DNA of 64,000 bases from Scolanthus callimorphus (Eukaryota > Cnidaria > Anthozoa > Actiniaria > Edwardsiidae), in assembly GCA_033964015.1 (NCBI GenBank), contig CM066914.1, forward strand, positions 14,649,637-14,713,636, in the 5' to 3' direction. A program made the position numbers and the translations under genes. Shown piece by piece: positions 39,579 to 52,300 of the stretch. The notes below the pieces were generated by a model. That model did not search any database. It was not told the origin of the DNA and was given only the letters and a program-made list of their open reading frames with translations. Each line of letters begins with the position of its first letter. Positions within the stretch are counted from its first letter, which is position 1.

Positions 39579-42500
39579 ATTCATGATAGATAGATAGATG
39601 CTCATCTGTACATCGACTGAGGTCAGATCCCCTTGAGGCAGGCAACTTCGTCCATTACGCAGCTGTCCGGGCCTGACAGCGCCACAACTGTACTACCAAT
39701 TCAAAAAAATAGTTTTGTATTTATTTGTTAATGCATTGAAATGCTGTAGACAAAAGAGATTATTTCTTTTATGAGTTTCATGATATTTCAGTGTATGGAG
39801 AAATTTTTGAATGAAATAGTTTGAGTATAGTATTTTCGCGAAATGCTTTCTGCCAGGAGCTTGACTTTATTCCGGCAGCAACGAAAAATGGTTTTATATC
39901 AAGGGTACGATGCAGATGAGAATTTCTCACGCTTGTTCGTTCGAGGGCCCAAATTATCAATTATCTTCGTATGGGGTGTGTCGTGTCCTATAAACGTTCG
40001 TCACTTTCAAGAACTTTTACCATTCACAAAAAGGCATCGTTGCGATGATAACGGTGCGCAGATGCGACAACAAAATTGTGCGCTCGCTTTTTTCTTGTGC
40101 GTTTCATTTATGAAATGTTCTTGTGGCTCCATTATGACGAACCTAGTGGTTTCTGTTGCAGGGAAAATGGCGCTCTCGCACTCGATTCCTCTCCCCACTC
40201 CACTCCTATCAACATTGCGCAATTATCTGCTCCATCCAAGCAAAGCGCGCGCTGCACGTGGCACACTTGATGCTGTGATACGAACAGCCCTTATATCATA
40301 AGAGGAAAGGCTGATGCTACGCAAAAAGGCTTATGATTCGCTGAAATCGAATTCCTCTAAGCGAAATTTTGATCTGTTCTTTATAACCTCGGGAGGCTAG
40401 AAAAGAAAGTCCAAAGTACTACACAGAACGTGGCGATAAACACACATGTATACGTCATTTCCTGTTCAGCTTCCTTCTTACATCCCACATGTTCCGGTTG
40501 TACTTTAGGAGCCAAACGGAGCCATTGTTGATGGCTGGAGACCGTGACAAATAAATACTTTAGAAGGCATTTTTGATTTATGTATCTAGAGAAGTTATCT
40601 GGAGCTTTCATTGGTTTTTTATTTGCCAATTGAAAATCGGTGCAAGACCTGTTTTCTCGTCTGTATTTTTCGAGAAATGTTCTACTCTGCCCATGCCAAA
40701 TACAAAGGAGTAACAGATTGAATCAGTGATCTGCAAGCTATGAATTGCGCTTTTGGCACAAATCGTTCGACCGTGTTACTGACTCAGCAGATTGCTATCA
40801 TATATCCTAAGGCAAAAAAGGCACTCGGCGCGCTTAATACAACTTCTAAATAGTTCAGCCTGCTAAGAAATCACAAAAAGCAATTCGCAACACATTTCTA
40901 TCCGCTCAATTTGAAAACAAATCAAAAATACCCCAAATAAAACTAAGGTTATTAACAAACCTAAACATTATTTTGCCTATTTCTTGTGAAATTGATTGTA
41001 TAGCTACCAAAATAAACCCTAAAATTATGACACTACCCAATAAATGTCGGTACAGTGTGCCTTTCAGGAGTAAGGACCACTAGGCGTGGGCGTCTAACGG
41101 CGTTAAATGATGCACTAATCCAATCAAACTCCCACGAATTCCATGTGATTTATTTGTTTACGCGGTGAGTTCTCCAAGTACATTTTATTTATTGATATAG
41201 CGAATCCACACCCTCTTTATAACACCTACAAATTTTTCAAAACATCTGAACAGTTTTATTCTTACGTTTTATTTTAATCGGGACCTTTAAAGAATAAATA
41301 AGTAACGGCCAAAGAACGAGCACATAAAACACGACAACCATGCCCCTCCACCTTTCTCTCAGAGCACAAGAATAAAGACAATACCATTGTAAAACTGTCA
41401 GGCCAAGTGTAGTGGGAAACCACTGAATACTTACCGCAAGTGTGCTCTTAAAAATATCCCTTCCTGTGTCGCGCTCAATTTAACCGGAGGTGAATATAGA
41501 ACTCATATAATCGTAGTATTACATTAGTATTATTAATATTACTATTACACAGTATTCTGATTTGTTGATTGGTTTGTCTGGCCAAGATGGACAAGCACTG
41601 TACAGACAGGTCTTGTTTTTTTTTTCGGTGCAGACGCTACCCGGTGCAGAAGCTACTCGGTGCTGACGCTGGCATGTTTTAAATCTTTGTTACTGCAGAT
41701 GTTTTAAGTTGCATGAAAGCAGAAAGAAAGCTGATGTTTAGCTACTTGCGTCACATGAGCGTTGGTAAGCTAAACAAACTCCCAGCCATCGGCAAGGGTA
41801 CACCAATGAGAAAATCCATTGAGTAGATATCATGATAACTTTGGGGTAATGGATCTTCTCAAAGCAGAGTTGAACCGTATGTAAAGCTCTGATCCCGGAA
41901 GAGAGATTCTGTCAAAAACAGGCGATCAAACTAAAGATATGGCCATGCGTCCAACAACACTATACACTTGGGAGTTTGATTATCTGCTAGATAAATACGG
42001 CTGAATGTTTATTCTGTGAACTATGGCTCTTTGAATACGGGTAAACAGTCTGGTGTCCTGCCAATATTTTATGTCGGAATGAGTGTCGGGATGGTGAAAT
42101 ATTTCGAGAAATTAAAGAAACCGGCCTTCCGGCTGGACACAAAAGATGAGCTTTTTGTGGTCAGTGACGTCAGATAGCTTCCAAATACAATTCCGGTGTT
42201 CCAAATAGCAATAATGTTTGACATATCATTTATGGCCAAGAGGCTCTTGAACAAAAAGGCAATAAGCAGATGAAAGATACGAATTGTTGCTTCTAATAGG
42301 GAGTAAGGAATTTTTTTAAAAGGTTGGACTTCATTAAGAATACTGGTTATTGGTCAGAAGTTGTGCGTATTCCAATATCATAGTTACATGTGAGTTTCAA
42401 AAAGCTTCATATTTTGGCAATCACGATTCTAATCTATGGTTATGGTAATTAATAATCAAATAAAGTTCTTGAATTGTGGATGACTGCGGCTTGGGAGTAA

Positions 42501-45500
42501 TAAATATTGTTTTGTTGCGTCAAAACACAACCAAAACATTTCTTTGAATCTCGGCTTTTTAGCAAAACCTTCAGGGAATAGAAAACTGACAGTGCGAGAC
42601 AAAGCCGTCCCTTTAGTCAGTTGTCTTTGTTTGAATTGTAAAACCCTTATTATAATATTAGCTCGAAAGACAAGTGAAACTTCCCTGCGTTATTTTCACA
42701 GTCACGCTGCTTGTGGGCTAGCTTGAGAGGTGATTTAGTGATTCTTTGGATGCTACCACGAATTATCGCTGCGAAAAGCCATCTTTAAAAGGTGAGTGAT
42801 TTCTGAAGTTTTTCATTTCTTTTGGTGTCAAAAAACACCGGTATGATGTATACTTATTGCTCTGATCGAGTCACAGAATTCGCGAGCGCATTTTACGACA
42901 AAAGGACGAAATCGTTTTTAGTTTTTAATCCGGCATGCTTAATTTCTTGTACTAGGTTCGGTTGTTAAGCAGAGCTGGCATAACGACCTAGATACTATCT
43001 ACTTTTGATTTACGAGTTTTTGCTTTGAGGCGATTTTATGATGTATGCTAGGTTTCTACGCCGGCTTTATATGAACCCTAACCGAGCCGGATGCGGTCAA
43101 AAATCAATTTAGCGTTTGCGTCGTTTTCATCGACTCAGATATGTGTACCGCAAAAAACATGCATGAATTCTCTTTCCTTTTGGAAAACTCTCCTCCTTTG
43201 GAATCTTTCTACAAACTACTGGTTCAGGAATGGTTTTCATTGAACGCATAGGCCTTTTATTGCTAGTGACTCTGACAAGCGCATATTTATGTATTATGAC
43301 ATTCGGATTTTAATAGCCTTATGCACGCGAAAGATTCTAGCCAGTACTTTACGATCAAATGACGGAAAATATACCTCTTGGAAATATTAATGAGCAAAGT
43401 ATAATCTTCAAGAAATAGTTAAATGGGCTCTGTTAGATTATGGTTCACTTAAAAGACTTAACTCTAGCGTGACTTCCACGTAAAAATGAGTTCATAATAA
43501 AAACCAAAGGAAGTGTTTGTCTAGACTTCTCAATCGCGCATAGAACACAGCATGGAAGGTTTCAGGAAGGCACCAGTAGCGAATAATTCTCGTTCAGGTT
43601 TTCCTGCATAGTTTTGTTTATCATTTCCACTAAAGTAAACACAGAAGGGAATTTTATTGAGATAAATGCTGCATCAAAATCGCTTTAGCTAATTGACCAG
43701 TAATTAACAAAAGGCAGCTAATGAAGTGCGGAATGCTAGTAACTTGGTGCTAGTGGTACAAATGCGAAGGGTTTCGGTGGCAATGCACTCACAAACTCTA
43801 GAGACGCATGGAGTTCGAGCAACAAAACATTTTGGAATTTCATAACACTCCTGTGACTAAATGTCTGAAATGTGGCGCTAGATAGTCGGAGCTTTCCTTC
43901 GTAATAGTCAGCCCTTACTCTATGGAAAACTGCAGTCAGTGATAGAGATTTTTTCAACCTCTGAGCAGTGTTTTACCGTTCAGTCGAGGTACGCTGTTAA
44001 GTACCAGAGGTGTCAGTTACTTTATTTGCATATCATTTCCCGGACACCTGCCATGGTTCTAATCCAGATTAACGGTGCCAGGTCACGCAACACACGGACA
44101 AATCTTGTTGATTCTGAGTGCATTGTCGTAGGTATCAAAGACATTGCTTCCTGGGTGAATGCAGATATACCTGCAGATAAACTGACTAGCAGGAACTGCT
44201 CTTCCCGGAAATGTCTACGGCATAGTAGACATGAATTTGGAGCGTGGGCCGACCTAGCTTAGTATGACCACTAGACGTGGACGGTAAGGGGTATATCCTC
44301 CTCACGCGGGAATTTCCAGTATTACTATTGTAAACAATTCACTGTTAAGTGAAATAGGCACGTGCGACTTTGAGTAGCGGTTAGAGTCCAGAGACTCGAG
44401 TCGCCATACCGCGTCGCCCCATGTAGATCTCGCCAAAGCACGCGCGCGGAACGCGGTCCGCAATGCTGGAACAGTCCAATAACGCAAAAACGCAAGTATA
44501 CGGTAACAAACACATGTAACGACTGGCTTCAAGTCTGGCTTGAGTGACCGTTCTGAACAGCTCGGAGACCCAGCTTTCTTTTGCGGTTTCAAGTTTTAGA
44601 AGCAAGACACTGGTGCAGAGCATGGGCGGCACTGAATGTGACGCTCTCGACCTCCCGTTTAGCTGGCACTTTCTGGAAGGGAGGGGCTACCTTCGTTTGC
44701 ACAGTAATTCACTTTCCTCTGGGACTCAAGCCTGTCGTCTCGCTATTCTATAGGACTATTCAAAGCTTCAGGAGGCTAGATTCCGCTAAGAGATGTCATA
44801 GAGATGTCCTATCCCCACTTCTTGACATTAATTCTAATGCTTCGAGTACATTATATTATATAATATTATATGTATCAAGGCTGTATCAAGACTATTGTAT
44901 TTGGCTAGCACTAGACAAATAATGGGCGGTAAGACTCGCACACGTTCGGCTGTCACGCATTTCCTTTTTCCCGCCATGCACATCTTTCGCCTTGCGACAC
45001 GGAACTTATCCACACAATCGGAACCAGGGTCAAGTTCCCAGGTCCTAAAAACAGGACATTCCAGATTTTCCGCCGCTACGGAAATCAGAACAAGAGTAAA
45101 TTATACTAATTCGGGAAGTTGTTTACTACAGTGAATAAATTGTTGTGTGTCTGCGGTTTTTAAAGGGGAAGCACCTATTTTCTCTCGCCAGGCCATCAAA
45201 ATCGTACTCACGAGGATTTTGGCAAAGGTGAAAATTCATCATTGTGTATTGTAAAACTACCGCCCATCAAGAGAACCACACGTACTTATAGCGCTCTCTT
45301 AGACGGTTTTATTTCAGTATCAACAAAGCATTTGGTCCTAATCCCAGGCTGGACAAACAGCGTTGTATTTATAACGAGGAATTCAAATCATGGGGTGAAA
45401 TTGGAAGTTCAGACAGCGGTTTGCACTAGTGTAGAAAATGCAAACAGATGAAATATTTGTGGTCTCAACCTTCCTCGGGAGCTTTCATCGGTTCAAGTCC

Positions 45501-48500
45501 CTTGTTTGCGTTAGCTTTAATGAGTCTTTTCTAGTTGTCTCTCCACCAATACTTTGTCAAAATAATTCTTTTGTAACTTTTGCACGCGAACTTTAGTGTC
45601 ACGAATAGCGACTGGATCATCCGCCTCGACCGCCATGTTATATCGTCGACGTGAGCACTCGTAAAATTGACACAACTCTTTCTGGAGTGTTCAAGTTTTT
45701 TTGCTGCTGCGTTGTAACATAATAAAAGTTTAACATATTTACATGAACTGGAAAATATTATTACCACCAGAAGTTTATAGCGTGAAGTCACAGCGTTCCG
45801 CGCGGGTAAAGTCGTTGTCGAGCTGGTCTTGGCACCTGTTTCAAACCAGCGTGATGTCCAGAGAAACATTAGAACAAAAGCCAGACTACAAAAGAGAAAA
45901 AGTCGAAAAAAGCCTGACCCGTCCTAGGGTCAAGGTTGTAATTATAGTGACCGATTCAATTTATGGAAACTGAAAGCTACGGAGACAAATTCCTAGCTTG
46001 GATCTTGCCGGATTTGAGCGACAGGCCTCGCGCCGGACCCGCAAATCCTTGCAGTGTATTCCAAACACGGCCCCCAGCAGTAAAACGATCAAGTGCAGTT
46101 AGTAAACAACCATATGACTTTAAAAATGATGAAAACACTGCCAATGGCATTGTTCAGCACGTACACTAAATGAGCAGTGAGTGCTCGACAGATTTACTGC
46201 AATTTTCAGCATTCTGCGAATTCGACGCCAGTCGCCCACGGACAAACCGCGGTTTGGCTTCCGTCAATCAAACGAGTGAACAACACTGGTTTGGTTTCCC
46301 GCAGGCTTTGAGAGGTTTCTCGAACCTCTTGCTTGGACTAATTAGGGCTGACTAGGCTAAGACTACACATAAAATGCAAAATAAACTTTGAAAAAATATC
46401 CACGCGCCTGTCTTAAAAGGCCTTGAATGACGGAAGCCAAAACGCAGTTTTGCGTTCGGAAATGTCAAGTGGGAGTTCGCAGAATTATGAACATCGCAGT
46501 AATACGCAGCTGTGAACATGGGCGTTAACCGGGCCGATTATTATTGAATAGAAATCGGTTATCAACACGTTGATCATCTATCACCACAGAATCGCGAAAC
46601 AGCGGTTGGTCCGGCATGAAAGAAAGAAGTCGTTAGTTCCCCTACGGAAAGCGTGCGCTATAAATCCGGAGTAAAATAATAAGATCAAACATAGGCCATG
46701 TTGTAGGCATCTATTAGGAGTCCTTCCGTCTGATGATGGCTTCCGTGTCTAGGTGTTCTGCCTCGACTCTGCCTCATTTCTTGATGCTGGGGGCCGCCTT
46801 AGAACAAGCAGCATGGTCAGCATGTAGGAGATGTAGCGAAGTGCACGATTGTATTCTCACCCGTTGATTACCACCGTTTATATTCACATCTAATCATCTA
46901 AGCTCTCTCTCTAACTCCGACATCTAGTCCCCGCGTACGTAAGGTCCACATGCTCCCCCGGGGCATTATGGAGAGACATGACTGCTTTGCACCTGTCACG
47001 CACTTCACCAACTACGGTACTTTTCGTTCGGCACGTAAAGATACGTCACGTGTTCCCGAGACAAAAAATAATAACGATGATCATCATAGGCACTACTGAG
47101 GTTTTTTTTTTAAACTCGACCACAGGCGACCAGCAGCTGCCAGAGGCTAAAATGTATTAGGTCTGATTATTTTTGCCGCAAGGCAAGCGGTTGAATCTTC
47201 TTTGCAACAAAAGCTGTAACAAAACGAAGGCAAATCAGGAAATTTGCTACTTTCTTCTGTTCAAAACAAATATTTTCATGTCTTACCACCGTATGCATGC
47301 ATTGCTACGCGACCTCAAAATTCACTGTTTGGCGATTGGCGATTTTACGCAAGAAAATTGTTGTAAATTTTCTTGAACCGGAAAGTTAAAGATTCGAGTC
47401 AAAGAAGTCAAAGGATAGCTTAAAACCATTTTGGTTGATTTTGCAATCAATGTCGGCCCGCTGAAGTGGCCGAATCCAGCGTTTTGGTTTGATCGAATAG
47501 GCCTTATCACGGTTTCCGACGCCATTTTGTTCGGTAGGCAAGATGTGCAAAATCCCACATAAACTCTGTAAACGCGAAGTGAAATCGTTGCGAAAATATT
47601 GCACATATCAACAAAGTACTTAGCGTAAAATAATTCTACTTGGCCAAACAATCACTTTATCAAATTTAAGCTTCCTACGCTCTCTATAAAGCGAGCAATT
47701 GTAGTTTTTATTTTTCCACATCTACCCTTGTATTTTGACAGGCTTTTTACGCATCGATGCACACAGATTTTACAGGCGTTTGTATGAAGAATTAAAAACG
47801 TAATTACTCAATTCATACAGCAGCTTTAACCTTCAAACTTTTAAGGTAAACAGTTTCAGCCACTCTCTCAATGCTACGATTCATATTTTACCGATATGTT
47901 TGATATTTTCGCAACGATTTCACTTCGCATTTACAGAGTTTATGTGGGATTTTGCACATCTTGCCTACCGAACAAAATGGCGTCGGAAACCGTGATAAGG
48001 CATGCATACAGTGGTAATTTTGACAGTGTTTCTTTCTAGTGCTTTGAATCGTAACTAGCTTTCCAGGCGCTAACGGGTTGTTTAAATACTTGTATGTAAC
48101 GGATATCGGCTATTTTGGTTTTTTGTGCCTGCACCAGTCTTGCATCGCGCAAGCCGGAATGTGCGGGCTGCTGCATGCTAAAACCTTTTTCGGTTTGTGT
48201 ACATCAGCGCTATAGCTCTATTAACGAGCAATAGCGGAATACCACATGTCAAAACCTATATCACTTGATCTTGATAAATATCATACACGCAGCTAATTGG
48301 AGAATGGAAACTAATTGTTTTTAGCTTAGACTTTTTTGTAAAACATGCAATTAGTTATACCTTTGACCAAGAGAAGCTTTTAGCTGCAATATAAACATAA
48401 ATACACATCTCGGATAGTGCTGACATCGATAAAATGTGTTCCTTTTTAAACATAGTTCTTGAAGAAAAAAGAAGCTGGAGCCCTTCGTGACCTCGGCGAG

Positions 48501-49338
48501 AAAATGTACCAAAACATTTCTCGTTTTTGTTATGACTTTTTCAATCTACTCCAGATAAAATCAAAAGTTAAAAATAACAATGTTCTGCCGACTTTGTTTT
48601 TTTTTTTCTCACTTCCTTTGCTAAGGTGCTAAGCGTGCCTGAAGGCCAGCTTCTCTCAATGTCCATCTACAGTGCAACTCTTTTTTCGTCATTTTGAGAT
48701 GTAGAAGTAGATATGCGTGACATCATATCATACCAGTCACGTTTGTACACATCGCGCGGTTATTTTTCTTTACACTTTTGAGATTTCTTACGGTGACAGA
48801 CGTGTACTTTGATAAAATGCATAGTTTCTTATCCCACCTTATAGTGGGCGCGGAATTGGAATTTTCTGTTTAAAAATCGATTGATTCTTGGTCACAACAG
48901 TACTAGCGTATGGCAGTAGAAAATCTTTGTAAACTGTGTTTTCTATATTTTAGATTCGTGTGTGGTTGACACCTTTTAGGGCCCATTTCTTCTATTTTGA
49001 CACATTTCTATTGCTCTGCCCTCCCCCAAAGAGTGACACACTACAACAAACGCCAAAAGCTCAGTCACGTTACCTCAAATACCGTTCAGTCCGTGTATTC
49101 ACCCTCGTCTTCTGTTCCTATTGTGCAGTAAATTGGATAAAGTTACAAAACTTTTCCGTCCGGATTTCCACTGAGTGATCAGGAGGGGATAGAAGGTCTC
49201 GTCTCGTGCATAAATTAGCATAGTAATTTGGTAACCGTGACGTCACGCCGAGGGAACTCGATAAACGAAGATGGCTTCTCAAAGCCAGAACTGTCACAGG
49301 AAGGCAAATAGAATGAAGCGACAAACGAAATCTCTACC
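39579..49338. other. Gene-poor spacer between CPS and the Trio-like gene
   Basis: About 9.8 kb. Open frames reach at most 152 codons (39843-40301) and none resembles a protein I know. The codon patterns look random and no chain of phase-compatible exons emerges. It probably holds the CPS 3' untranslated region, upstream noncoding exons and the promoter of the Trio-like gene, plus degraded repeats. The only structured element I can delimit is the inverted repeat at 47501-48001. Confidence 0.6.
47501..48001. mobile_element. Foldback element with about 107-bp arms
   Basis: The left arm 47501-47608 starts GCCTTATCACGGTTTCCGAC. The right arm 47895-48001 is its reverse complement, ending ACCGTGATAAGGC. 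Both contain CAAAATGGCGTC and the CGCAACGATTTCACTTCGC region. The roughly 290-bp interior is AT-rich. No target duplication found. Confidence 0.78.
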
Positions 49339-52300
49339 ATGAATACACCAGAACGGTGGTCAACGGCCTCTTCCGATAGCGATCTCTCCTCCATTCACTT
49401 CATAGGTAACAACGAATTGCTTTTCGTTTGTCTTTTTACAAAGTTTTTGTTGGAAAGTTTCTAGTACTGAGATGGCGCTCGACCGGCTCTAGTTAGAAAT
49501 TTTCTTTGTTCCAATATTTTTGCTTAGTAATTGTGTTGTTTTTAAACTGTAGGGGACGGAAGATACAAGCGATTTAGAGCCAAGGAGTTACAAGAGCTTC
49601 TTCGGCAGCAAATAGCTTTTCTTTCAGGTACAAAATTGTTATCGTCCGTTGAGTTGACTCGTAGTGACCTGACGCCGGCGCGAGACAAACTACTCAAATT
49701 TAGCGTTTGTCTTTAGAGCCTTCAAACTAGAAAACAAGGTTAAACTTTGAAATACCTCCACATAAATCAGAAGCTTTAATGTACTGGCTATACAAATAAA
49801 CAGAGAATATGTCGTATATGGAAGTTTTCGAGTGTGTATCATAGTAGTTCGGAAAAGTAACGCGATACGACAAATTTCACTCGAAGTGGGCACTCGACTT
49901 GCATAGAGAGGTTGCAGCTATCTTTGCATCCAAGACCTTGATCCCTTGTTATGGTGTGAATAAACAGGTCAAATCTTGGCTAATAAATTGTTTTGTCTTT
50001 CAGGAGGAGTAGATCGAAGAGGAGGCCGCATAATTACCCTCCCAGCTCAAACGTTTGCTGGAGAATATCACGACGAAGAAAGCGTCGGCCAAGTTGTTTC
50101 GTATCTCGCACAGTTGCCGAGGTTTGTTTACAATCTTTGTCAAATTATCTTAGTAAATTGAGCAAAAATATCCCGCGACTAGTTCTCCTCGAAAGTGCCC
50201 TTTGAGAAAGTGTTTTTACAACGATTTCCAAACTGTTTTGACTTTTGTTTTTGTATCAGTTTAATAAATTGTAGCAGCTCTATCAACTTCATAAATGCTG
50301 TTCCTAAATGGGTTGTTTGTTTGAGCGAACTCCGAGCTGTTGATATTAGAAGGGGTTCTGAACACTTAAAATAAAATTTAAAACTGTCACCCAAATCCAT
50401 ATAATAAATCGTCTTCACAAATACACCCAAGAGTATATATAGTGTCTGCTTCTAGCGGGCGCCAATTTTTCTAGCTGATGTTGAAACTCAATACAGATTT
50501 CCGGCGAATATTAGTTTTCACTACACTGTACAGTTAACTCTTACTCTTCTCAAAATTATTACGTACTATTTTGACGGGCCGCGATCTGAAAATATAAAAG
50601 CAATCGTTCATGTGTATAATTTTCCTACCTATTCATGAATCTGTAGCCTTAATAATGATTCCCATATGGTACTATTACTACATTTGCTTTTAAGTATGCT
50701 ATGTTGAATCGGAAGTGGTTTGAAAGAAGTTACTACGGTAAACTAATAGGACTACCACTCTAAAATATGGTGATCAAGAAAACTTTATCAAATTAAATAA
50801 GTTTCCATCCAGTTGCCAATGGCCCAGATCGAAACGAAATCAAATCACTGCGTTGCATCAAAATATTTAAATACCACACAGTAACAATAATAATGATGTT
50901 TACATTTCATTTTACAAACACAAAATGGAGTAGTTTTTCTTTGGATTGTGAAATTGAATACCGTTAGAGTACTGAGCCAATTTTAATCCCCAGGGCATGG
51001 GGCCAATGGGGCTGGTTTATTTTCCTTTTCAAATTCAAAGGAGTTTAACCCTTCTTTTCTCTTAACTGATAGTTTGGTATTACTTGTAAATCTTGTCATT
51101 AATGAAGATCATTAATTATGGAAAAGAGGAAAGTGGGAGAGAAGCATAAATAAGTTGAAATGTTATCACCACATGGTGCCAGATATTTACCAAGTGATAT
51201 CACATTTTGCAATAATTCTGCACACTTGAAGGCTTGTAGCTAAAATGTGCCATGCTCATTGGATTTACAGACTTACATCCTCTGCAAGTATGTACTTGTA
51301 TTATACTCCTAGCTCAGGGCATGTTGTTCTGATTTGGTTGATTGTTAAAGAAGAGTGCTAATTTCAATCATTTGAAAAGCTCAAATTTATTCCAGGTCAA
51401 GAAAACAATATTTCAAGGGTCTTCAAAAGTACCCGATAGTGTATGATGAATTATCGTCTGTCATTATGATATATTATATTGTCATTTGAGTATTTGCATG
51501 ACTGATAAAGGTTGCAAATAATAACATTTGTTCAGTTGACCTTGGTGTAAAGTTCTCATCCTGGAACACACTTTAGTATATTAAACTATTAAGTTATCAC
51601 ACTCTAATTCCTTCTGTTTCCTTCTGCATTTTCCTGATAATTACTTGTTAAATAGGATACTTTGTTCTGTTGGTTTGAAAAACAAACTGCCAGGAGAAAA
51701 TTAAAGGTGCCATCATTGTACATGCAATTCCATGGCAGCGTTTGATTTTGTGGAAAATTTTGCCATGATTCCATACCTCTCCCACAGAAGGAATTGAGAA
51801 TTCTAGATAGGTAGAGGGTCAAATGCCATGCAATTTCCCATGCAATCACTGTATTATTCACTGGAAAATCTAGAGGGGTGGGAGTGTCTTATCTCAACCC
51901 CTTATAGATTTTTTCTGGATTTTGTATGTACTTGAGAGCTAAATGATGCTATTTACTGCATTTCTCCCAGCTTTCTTTCTTTGAATTTGTTTTCTCATGA
52001 TTTCTGAGAGTTGAAAATGATTTATATCCCTGATGTTGTATGTAGTGCAACTTTGCTGTTTCCAATGTGCAATTTCTGAAAAAATTGTAATCTAGATGTG
52101 GGAGCCGAAATCATCAAATTTTTTTGTTCCTGAGAATTCGAGAATGGTAGGAATGATAAAATAATAATAAAATATCCCTTCAGCTTTGTTAGCCTGAATT
52201 TTCAGCCTTCTCTTCTCTCTACACTCCAACACCTGTTACAGGACAAAACAATTTGACTGAATAGCAACTTCCAAAAGCATGCCCAGGAATTGTGTGATTC

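Noticed and set aside
39843..40301. 152-codon open frame downstream of CPS
   Set aside because: No recognisable domain, no similarity to known families, composition like noncoding DNA.
44370..44450. tRNA-like text on the - strand (GGTATGGCGACTCGAG...)
   Set aside because: No B box (GGTTCGANNCC) at the right distance and no acceptor-stem pairing.
44830..44880. AT-rich palindrome ATTATATTATATAATATTATAT
   Set aside because: Simple-sequence symmetry; too low in complexity to call an element.
45963..46169. 68-codon frame starting METESYGDKFLAW
   Set aside because: Looks briefly protein-like but has no partner exon, no family match and no start context that I can support; could be an upstream exon, not called.
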